From NCBI GenBank assembly GCA_021787855.1, contig JAJYLI010000004.1, forward strand, positions 1-36,007: DNA of 36,007 nt, written 5' to 3'. This document shows, in pieces, positions 29,919 through 36,007 of the stretch. A program made the position numbers and the translations under genes. The first letter of the stretch is position 1. Every line of letters starts with the position of its first letter. The notes under the pieces were generated by a model. That model saw nothing but the letters and a program-made list of their open reading frames with translations. It had not been told where the DNA came from and did not search any database. This stretch comes from a bacterium (GTDB lineage Bacteria > Gemmatimonadota > Gemmatimonadetes > Gemmatimonadales > JACORV01).

Positions 29919-30572
29919 GTGCCCGCGTGGCCGTCGGTGCTGTGGCTGCTGCCCGCGTACCTGCTGGGGGCGGTGCCCACGTCCTACCTCGTGGCGCGGG
30001 CGGCGGCGGGCGTGGACCTGCGCGAGGTCGGCAGCCGGAACCTGGGCGCGACGAACCTGTACCGGCTGCTGGGCTGGAAGGCCGCCATTCCGACCGGGGC
30101 CTTCGACGTGGCCAAGGGGGCCGCCCCGGTGCTGGCGTGGGGCGTGTGGGGAGGCGGGCCGGGGTGGTGGGCCCTGGCCCTGGGCGCGGCGGCGGTCCTG
30201 GGCCACGTGTTCTCGCCGTTCGTCGGCTTCCGGGGCGGGAAGGGCGTGGCCACGGCGGCGGGGGTCTTCCTGGCGTACGTCCCGGGGGCGATCGGTGCGG
30301 TGGCGGCGGTGTGGGTGGCCCTGGTGGCGCTCACGGGGTTCGTGTCCCTGGGCTCACTGGCCGCGGCGTGCGCCTTCCCGCTGTTCGTGCGGCTGTTGTA
30401 CCCGGCGCGGGACGCGGCCCTGTGGGCCGGGGTGGCGGTCGCGCTGTTCGTGGTCTTCAACCACCGCGCCAACATCCGGCGGCTGCTGGCCGGGACGGAG
30501 TCGCGGTTCGGCTCGCGGGCGGCGCGCCCCCCGCGCCCCCCGCGCCCCGCGCGCCCCCCGCGGACACCGTGA
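29919..30572 (+). CDS. plsY: Glycerol-3-phosphate acyltransferase PlsY
   Basis: 'AYLLGAVPTSYLVARAAAGVDLREVGSRNLGATNLYRLLG', 'FSPFVGFRGGKGVATAAGVF', 'NHRANIRRLLAGTESRFG'. Confidence 0.94.
   Translation: MPAWPSVLWLLPAYLLGAVPTSYLVARAAAGVDLREVGSRNLGATNLYRLLGWKAAIPTGAFDVAKGAAPVLAWGVWGGGPGWWALALGAAAVLGHVFSPFVGFRGGKGVATAAGVFLAYVPGAIGAVAAVWVALVALTGFVSLGSLAAACAFPLFVRLLYPARDAALWAGVAVALFVVFNHRANIRRLLAGTESRFGSRAARPPRPPRPARPPRTP
30523..30562 (+). repeat. Low-complexity (CGCCCCCCG)-type repeat coding an Arg-Pro-Pro tail of PlsY
   Basis: gcgccccccgcgccccccgcgccccgcgcgccccccgcgg encodes 'RPPRPPRPARPPR'. Confidence 0.8.
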
Positions 30573-31570
30573 GCCGGATGGCGGTGGTCGGCGCCGGCGG
30601 CTGGGGCACCACCCTGGCGGACTTGCTGTGCGCCGCGGGCCACGAGGTGGTGATCTGGGCGTACGAGGCGGAGGTGGCGGACGAGATCAACCGCCTCCAC
30701 CGGAACGAGTTGTTCCTGCCGGACGCGCCGCTCCGGCCGTCGCTGGCGGCCACGACCGACGTGGGCGGGGCGGTGCGGGGCGCGGAGCTGGTGGTCGCGG
30801 CGGTGCCGTCGCACGCGATGCGGCGCGTGATGGCGCAGGCGGCGCCGGCGATCGCGGCCGGCGCGGTGGTGGTGAGCGCGTCGAAGGGGCTGGAGCCGGG
30901 GACCCGCCGGCGCATGACCGAGGTGCTGGCGGAGCTGCTGCCTCCGGGAGCGGCGGTGGTGGCCCTGTCGGGGCCGACGTTCGCGCGAGAAGTGTACGAG
31001 CGGCAGCCCACGGCGGCGGTGGTCGCGGCGGCGGACGAGCGGACGGCGGCGCGCGCCCAGGCGGCCCTGGGCGGCCGCTCGTTCCGACTCTACACCAACG
31101 ACGATCCGGTCGGCGTGGAGCTGGGCGGGGCGCTCAAGAACGTGGTGGCGATCGCTGCGGGGATGCTGGAGGGGTTGGGGCTCGGGCACAACCCGCGGGC
31201 GGCGCTGATCACGCGCGGGCTGGCCGAGATCACGCGGCTGGGCGTGGCCCTGGGGGCGAGGCCGGCGACGTTCGCGGGGCTGGCGGGGATGGGGGACCTG
31301 ATGCTCACGGCCACCGGCCACCTGTCGCGCAACCGCAGCTTCGGCGTCGAGGTGGGCCGGGGCCGCCGCCCGGCGGAGATCATGGCGGAGCGTCGGACGG
31401 TGGCCGAGGGCGTCGAGACGGCGCGCACGGCGGTCGCGCTCGGCGAGGCGGCGGGCGTCGAGCTGCCGATCGTGCGCGAGGTGGCGGGCGTGCTGTTCGA
31501 GGGCCGGACGCCCGGCCAGGCGCTCGAGAGCCTGATGGAGCGGTCCTTGAAGAGCGAGGTGTGGAGTTGA
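30569..31570 (+). CDS. gpsA: Glycerol-3-phosphate dehydrogenase [NAD(P)+] (start GTG 30569 or ATG 30578)
   Basis: 'MAVVGAGGWGTTLADLLCAAGHEVVIWAYE', 'SKGLEPGTRRRMTEVL', 'LSGPTFAREV', 'GGALKNVVAIAAGMLEGLGLGHNPRAALITRGLAEITRLG'. Confidence 0.96.
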   Translation: MSRMAVVGAGGWGTTLADLLCAAGHEVVIWAYEAEVADEINRLHRNELFLPDAPLRPSLAATTDVGGAVRGAELVVAAVPSHAMRRVMAQAAPAIAAGAVVVSASKGLEPGTRRRMTEVLAELLPPGAAVVALSGPTFAREVYERQPTAAVVAAADERTAARAQAALGGRSFRLYTNDDPVGVELGGALKNVVAIAAGMLEGLGLGHNPRAALITRGLAEITRLGVALGARPATFAGLAGMGDLMLTATGHLSRNRSFGVEVGRGRRPAEIMAERRTVAEGVETARTAVALGEAAGVELPIVREVAGVLFEGRTPGQALESLMERSLKSEVWS

Positions 31571-32013
31571 GCGCGGCGGAGCCCGTTCAGGAGTTCTTCT
31601 CGATCGGGGAGGTGTGCAGCCTCACCGACCTGAAGCCGCACGTGCTGCGGTACTGGGAGAGCCAGTTCCGGTTCCTCAACCCCGCGAAGAACCGCTCGGG
31701 CAACCGCGTCTATCAGCGGCGCGAGATCGAGCTGATCATGCTGGTGAAGCACCTCCTCTACACGGAGAAGTACACCATTGACGGCGCCCGGCAGCGCATC
31801 GAGCAGTACCGGCGCACCGGGGAGCTGCGGCCCGCCGCCCGGGAGGCGCTGGCGGTGGAGACGGTGCGCGACCTGAAGGGCGAGCTCGAGGGCATCCTGA
31901 AGATTCTGGAGGGGGAGCGGCCGCGCGGCGGACGCGACGGCGAGTCCGCCCGGGGCGGGGACGGCGGCCAGCACTCTCGCGACCCGCAGGATCTCCCCGC
32001 GGGCCGTGAGTAG
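31567..32013 (+). CDS. MerR-family-like winged-HTH regulator without a long effector domain (start TTG 31567 or GTG 31561)
   Basis: 'EFFSIGEVCSLTDLKPHVLRYWESQFRFLNPAKNRSGNRVYQRREIELIMLVKHLLYTEKYTIDGARQRI'; followed by a disordered Gly/Arg tail. Confidence 0.88.
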   Translation: MSAAEPVQEFFSIGEVCSLTDLKPHVLRYWESQFRFLNPAKNRSGNRVYQRREIELIMLVKHLLYTEKYTIDGARQRIEQYRRTGELRPAAREALAVETVRDLKGELEGILKILEGERPRGGRDGESARGGDGGQHSRDPQDLPAGRE

Positions 32014-32731
32014 CGCGGGGTCGCTCGCGGTGGTGATTCCCGCGTATCGCGCGGCCGCGACGCTGCCGGGCGTGCTGGCGCGGGCCCGCCGCGCGCTGCC
32101 CGGCGCGGCGCTGATCGTGGTGGACGACGGCTCCGGCGACGGCACGGAGGCCGCGGCGCGGGAGGCGGGGGCGCGGGTCCTGCGGCACGCCCGCAACGAG
32201 GGCAAGGGGCGGGCGCTGGCCTCGGGGCTTGCGGCGGCGGTGGGCGGGGCGGCCGACATCGTGGTGACGCTGGACGCCGACGGCCAGCATCCGCCGGAGG
32301 CCGCGCCGCGGCTGGTGGAGCCCATCGTGGCGGGGGCCGCGGACCTGGTGGTCGGCGCGCGCGCCCGCGGCGGGAGGGACGGGGCGGGGGGCGCGATGCC
32401 CGCCGGCCGCCGGGCCACCAACTGGCTGTCGAGCGCGCTGGTTTCGCGCGCCGTCGGCTTCCCCGTCCCCGACTCGCAGTCGGGCTTCCGGGCCATGCGG
32501 CGTGAGGTGGCGGCCTCGGTCCGGCCGGCCGGCACGCGTTACGAGTTCGAGACGGAGTTCCTGTTCCTGGCGGCGCAGCGGGGCTACCGCATCGCGGCCG
32601 TGGCCGTGCCGACGCTGTACGAGGGCGCGGCGAGCCACTTCCGCTACGGCGCCGACACGCTGGCCCTGGCGGCGGTCTTCCTCCGCCACTGGCGGGCCAT
32701 CCTCGCGGGCGGCGCGCGGAGCGCGGCATGA
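32006..32731 (+). CDS. Family 2 glycosyltransferase (dolichyl-phosphate mannosyltransferase-like)
   Basis: 'VVIPAYRAAATLPGVLARARRALPGAALIVVDDGSGDGTEAAAREAGARVLRHARNEGKGRALASGL', 'VVTLDADGQHPPE'. Confidence 0.9.
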   Translation: MSSAGSLAVVIPAYRAAATLPGVLARARRALPGAALIVVDDGSGDGTEAAAREAGARVLRHARNEGKGRALASGLAAAVGGAADIVVTLDADGQHPPEAAPRLVEPIVAGAADLVVGARARGGRDGAGGAMPAGRRATNWLSSALVSRAVGFPVPDSQSGFRAMRREVAASVRPAGTRYEFETEFLFLAAQRGYRIAAVAVPTLYEGAASHFRYGADTLALAAVFLRHWRAILAGGARSAA

Positions 32732-33477
32732 AGATCCTCTGCACCAACGACGACGGCCTGCATTCGCCCGGCCTCGACGCCCTGATCGCGATCTGCTCCG
32801 GGATCGGCCAGGTGGTCTGCGTCGCGCCCGACCGCGAGCAGAGCGCCACCAGCCATTCGCTCACGCTGCACCGGCCCCTGCGGGCGATCCCGCGCGGCCC
32901 CGACCGCTGGCAGGTGGACGGCACGCCCACCGACTGCGTGGTGCTGGCGCTGGGCGCGCTGCTGCCCGCGCCGCCGGACTTCGTGGTGGCGGGCATCAAC
33001 CTGGGGCCCAACATGGGCGAGGACGTGCTGTATTCGGGCACGGTCGCGGCGGCCATGGAGGGCCTGATCCTGGGCGTGCCCGGGGTGGCCGTCTCGTTCG
33101 CGGGGAACGAGCACGACCTCATCGGCGGCTACCGGGACCGGCTGGGGCGGCTGCTGGAGCGCCTGCTTCAGCCGGGGCGGTTCCCGGCCGACCTGCTGCT
33201 CAACATCAACCTGCCGCCGATCCCCGCGGACCGGGTCCGCGGCGTGCGGGTGACCACGCTGGGCAAGCGGGTGTACGCGGAGTCGCTGTCGCGGATGCGC
33301 GACCCGTGGGGGCGGGAGATCTTCTGGATCGGGGGCGGGCGCCTGGACTGGAGCGGCGGCGACGACGTGGACTTCAAGGCGGTGGAGGACGGGTACGTGT
33401 CCGTGACGCCCCTCAAGGCGGACCTGACCCACCATGCCTCGCTCGAGGCGGTGCGCGCGTGGCGGCTCGGGGATTAG
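32728..33477 (+). CDS. surE: 5'/3'-nucleotidase SurE
   Basis: 'MKILCTNDDGLHSPGLDALIAICSGIGQVVCVAPDREQSATSHSLTLHRPLR', 'VDGTPTDCVVLAL', 'GINLGPNMGEDVLYSGTVAAAMEG'. Confidence 0.96.
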   Translation: MKILCTNDDGLHSPGLDALIAICSGIGQVVCVAPDREQSATSHSLTLHRPLRAIPRGPDRWQVDGTPTDCVVLALGALLPAPPDFVVAGINLGPNMGEDVLYSGTVAAAMEGLILGVPGVAVSFAGNEHDLIGGYRDRLGRLLERLLQPGRFPADLLLNINLPPIPADRVRGVRVTTLGKRVYAESLSRMRDPWGREIFWIGGGRLDWSGGDDVDFKAVEDGYVSVTPLKADLTHHASLEAVRAWRLGD

Positions 33478-33485
33478 CGGGCGCC

Positions 33486-34154
33486 GTGGAGGGGCCGGCC
33501 CGGGTGGAGCGGGCGCGGCTGGCCGCGGCGGTGGCGGCGCGCGGGGTGCGGGATGCGGCGGTGCTCGCCGCGGTCGGCGCCGTGCCGCGGCACCTGTTCG
33601 TGCCGGAGGCGCTGCGGGGGCGGGCGTACGACGACGCCGCCCTGCCGATCGGCCACGGCCAGAACGTGAGCCAGCCCTCGACGCAGGCGCGCTGCCTCGA
33701 GGCCCTGCGGCTCGAGGCCGGCGACCGGGTGCTGGAGGTGGGCACGGGCTCGGGCTACCAGACGGCGCTGCTGGCCGCGCTGGTGGCGCAGGTGTTCTCG
33801 GTCGAGCGGGTGCCGGACCTCCGGGACCGGGCGCTGGTCGCGCTCCGCGCGGCCGGGGTCACCAACGTCTCGCTGCTGGTGGGCGACGGCACGCTGGGCT
33901 GGCGCGACTACGCGCCGTTCGACGCCATCCTGGTGGCCGCGGCGTCACCCGAGGTGCCGCGGCCGCTGCTGGAGCAGCTCGCGCCGGGGGGCCGCATCCT
34001 GCTCCCGCTGGGGGACCGGGACCACCAGGTGCTGACGCTGCTGACGGCGTCGGCGGCCGGCTCCCCGGAAGGCGGGCCGCCGGCCGTCACGCGGACTCCG
34101 CTGGCGGGGGCGCGCTTCGTGCCGCTCCTGGGGACCTTCGGCTTCGATGCTTGA
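33486..34154 (+). CDS. pcm: Protein-L-isoaspartate O-methyltransferase
   Basis: 'VPRHLFVPEALRGRAYDDAALPIGHGQNVSQPSTQARCLEALRLEAGDRVLEVGTGSGYQTALLAALV'. Confidence 0.95.
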   Translation: MEGPARVERARLAAAVAARGVRDAAVLAAVGAVPRHLFVPEALRGRAYDDAALPIGHGQNVSQPSTQARCLEALRLEAGDRVLEVGTGSGYQTALLAALVAQVFSVERVPDLRDRALVALRAAGVTNVSLLVGDGTLGWRDYAPFDAILVAAASPEVPRPLLEQLAPGGRILLPLGDRDHQVLTLLTASAAGSPEGGPPAVTRTPLAGARFVPLLGTFGFDA

Positions 34155-34812
34155 ACGCTTCGTGACGTGGCTGGTGGCCGTCATCGGCCAGCTCGGCTAT
34201 CCGGGCATCCTGACCCTGATGGCCATCGAGTCGTCGGTGATCCCCATCCCGGCCGAACTGGTCATGCCGCCGGCCGGCTACCTCGCCGCCGTGGGCCGCA
34301 TGAACGTCTGGATCGCGCTGGCCTGCGGCACGCTGGGCGGCCTGCTGGGCTCCGGGATCAACTACTGGATCGCCTCGCGGGTGGGCCGCTGGTTCTTCGT
34401 CCGCTACGGCCGCTGGATGCTCATCTCCGAGCACCACCTCGCGCGCACCGAGCGATTCTTCGAGCGCCACGGGCCGATCGCGGTGTTCGTCGCGCGCCTG
34501 ATCCCGGTGGCGCGGCACTTGATCTCCATCCCCGCGGGCATCGCGCGGATGCCGCTGGGCCGGTTCTTCCTCTACACCGGCGTGGGCGCGGGCCTCTACA
34601 GCGCCATCCTCCTGACGGTAGGCTGGCTCATCGGCACGGAGGGGCACGCGCTGACCCGGGAGCGGGTGTACGACTACACGCATCACGTGTTCGTCGTGCT
34701 GCTGCCCGCGCTGGTCGTGCTGATCACCGTCTACGTCTTCTGGCACCGCCGCCGGGTCCGCCGGGCCGCCAAGCCGGCCGGGGCCGTGCGGAGCAAGGTG
34801 GAGACGCTGTGA
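34147..34812 (+). CDS. DedA/SNARE-associated family membrane protein
   Basis: 'YPGILTLMAIESSVIPIPAELVMPPAGYLAA', 'TLGGLLGSGINYWIASRVGRWFFVRYGRW', 'ERFFERHGPIAVFVARLIPVARHLISIPAGIARMPLGRF'. Confidence 0.93.
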   Translation: MLERFVTWLVAVIGQLGYPGILTLMAIESSVIPIPAELVMPPAGYLAAVGRMNVWIALACGTLGGLLGSGINYWIASRVGRWFFVRYGRWMLISEHHLARTERFFERHGPIAVFVARLIPVARHLISIPAGIARMPLGRFFLYTGVGAGLYSAILLTVGWLIGTEGHALTRERVYDYTHHVFVVLLPALVVLITVYVFWHRRRVRRAAKPAGAVRSKVETL

Positions 34813-35165
34813 CGGGACCGGGGCCGGGCGAGAGGCGCGAGGGGAAGGGGGACGGGGAGGGGGAGGCGCCGGCGGGGCCCGAGGGACGGCTGGTGGGGCG
34901 CCGCTGGGTCCTCAAGGGCCGGGTGCAGGGGGTGGGGTTCCGGTGGTTCGTCCTGAACCATGCCCAGGCCCTCGGCGTCCGCGGGTGGGTCCGGAACATG
35001 GAGGATGGGGCGGTCGAGGTGGTGGCGCTGGCGGAGGCCGCGACGATTGACCGGCTGGATGCCCGGTTGGCGGCCGGGCCGCCGGGCGCCCACGTCGTGG
35101 AGGTGGTCCGGGACGACATTCCACATGAGCTTGTGGAGGGCAAGTCGTTTCGTATCAGGCACTAA
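34809..35165 (+). CDS. acyP: Acylphosphatase with a low-complexity N-terminal extension (start uncertain)
   Basis: 'RWVLKGRVQGVGFRWFVLNHAQALGVRGWVRNMEDGAVEVVALAEAATIDRLDARLAAGPPGAHVVEV'; catalytic Arg and Asn motifs retained. Confidence 0.93.
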   Translation: MTGPGPGERREGKGDGEGEAPAGPEGRLVGRRWVLKGRVQGVGFRWFVLNHAQALGVRGWVRNMEDGAVEVVALAEAATIDRLDARLAAGPPGAHVVEVVRDDIPHELVEGKSFRIRH

Positions 35166-35264
35166 GGCGCGGCGCCGCACAAAGGCTCTGAACATGTGGG
35201 GTACTGCCGGGCGGCGCCGGAAGGCTTGAGAAAGACGTTGGTGCTGGCGAAGTTAGATGGCTGG

Positions 35265-35339
35265 GCCCCTGTAGCTCAGCATGGATAGAGCAGCGGTTTC
35301 CTAAACCGTTGGTCGGGTGTTCGAGTCACCCCAGGGGCA
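35265..35339 (+). tRNA. tRNA-Arg (anticodon CCT), CCA not encoded
   Basis: Acceptor GCCCCTG/CAGGGGC, D-stem GCTC/GAGC, anticodon stem GCGGT/ACCGT with loop TTCCTAA, T-arm GGGTG-TTCGAGT-CACCC, discriminator A. Confidence 0.96.
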
Positions 35340-35387
35340 TGACCGTTCGGCGATTCACCCTTCAACGACAGGCAGGCAAGGGGCTTC

Positions 35388-36007
35388 ATGGGAACATCGG
35401 TACGGGGCGCCACGGGCGGCGAGCGCGACTGGGCTACGTGGGCGGTCGAGCACAAGCGCACGCTGCTGTACGCGGCCGGCGCGGTCGTGCTGCTGGTCGT
35501 GGTCGCGTGGCTGTACGTCGTGTCCGAGCAGCGCAAGGAGCGGTTCGCCTCGCAGGCACTGGCCGCGGCCCGCTCCGACGCGGCGGCGGGCAACCTGCCG
35601 CTGGCGGAAAGCGATCTGACGCGGCTCATTGACCGCTACAGCGGCGCCCAGGCGGCCGACGAGGGCGAGGTGCTGCTCAACGACATCCGGCTGGTCCAGG
35701 GCGGCCCCGAGGTGGCCACGGCGGTGGCGGACCTGCAGTCGTTCGTGAAGAGCGGCCATCCCGCCTACATCCAGGCGGGGGCGTGGAGGCTGCTGGCGGG
35801 CGGGTACGAGCAGGAGGGGAAGTTCGCCGACGCGTCCAAGGCGTACGCCGAGGCGGTGCGGGAGGCGCCGCACGACTTCCTCAAGGCGGAGTACCTGCTG
35901 GACGAGGGGCGCACCGCGGCGCTGGCGGGGGATTCCACCGCGGCGCGCGCGGCATACGCGGAGGTCCTCGAGAAGTACGGCAAGCTGAACCAGGCGGCCG
36001 AGGCGCG
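35388..36007 (+). CDS. Single-TM, TPR-containing protein (YfgM/tol-pal-like), 3'-truncated by the window edge
   Basis: My own translation from ATG 35388, open to the window end (absent from the ORF track because unterminated): 'MGTSVRGATGGERDWATWAVEHKRTLLYAAGAVVLLVVVAWLYVVSEQRKERFASQAL...LAESDLTRLIDRYSGAQAADEGEVLLNDI...AGGYEQEGKFADASKAYAEAVREAP'. Confidence 0.85.
   Translation, partial: MGTSVRGATGGERDWATWAVEHKRTLLYAAGAVVLLVVVAWLYVVSEQRKERFASQALAAARSDAAAGNLPLAESDLTRLIDRYSGAQAADEGEVLLNDIRLVQGGPEVATAVADLQSFVKSGHPAYIQAGAWRLLAGGYEQEGKFADASKAYAEAVREAPHDFLKAEYLLDEGRTAALAGDSTAARAAYAEVLEKYGKLNQAAEA

Noticed and set aside
35226-35258. TTGAGA...TTAGAT as a promoter for tRNA-Arg
   Set aside because: Spacer about 21 bp and poor -10 match; not supportable.
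35276-35632. Short ORFs on both strands across tRNA-Arg and the 5' end of the last CDS
   Set aside because: They overlap the tRNA and the better-supported TPR membrane protein starting at 35388.

Overview
This window is a very GC-rich, gene-dense bacterial chromosomal segment. Every CDS I can support is on the + strand, and most neighbours overlap by 4 bp or abut. Gene content and order suggest an LPS-producing diderm, possibly Gemmatimonadota or a relative; this is an impression, not a phylogenetic result. In order it holds: lysS (5'-truncated), a LolC/E-type permease with lolD, mcsA-mcsB-clpC (protein-arginine phosphorylation), bamA-skp-lpxD-lpxC/fabZ (fusion)-lpxA-Gfo/Idh/MocA oxidoreductase-lpxB-lpxK, a Glu dehydrogenase, AMMECR1, bshC, a small membrane coiled-coil protein, murJ, uvrC, thrC, a secreted TPR protein, tRNA-Gly(CCC), a PDZ/radical-SAM/DUF512 protein, der, plsY, gpsA, a MerR-type HTH, a GT2, surE, pcm, a DedA protein, acyP, tRNA-Arg(CCU) and a truncated TPR membrane protein. 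I found no mobile element, CRISPR array or obvious new multi-gene system. The strongest unexplained signal is compositional. The degenerate palindrome RTCGAY occurs only once by my manual scan, although the sister classes (RTCGAR, YTCGAY, YTCGAR) are each common. This appears to force Ile-Asp pairs into the otherwise minor codon ATT (18 of 19). Other points of interest are a 75-bp tandem duplication of the 3' end of murJ, the DUF512-der linkage, an orphan TPR protein with a C-terminal beta-like domain, and a lipid A cluster with no UDP-diacylglucosamine hydrolase. All counts were made by eye and need computational confirmation.
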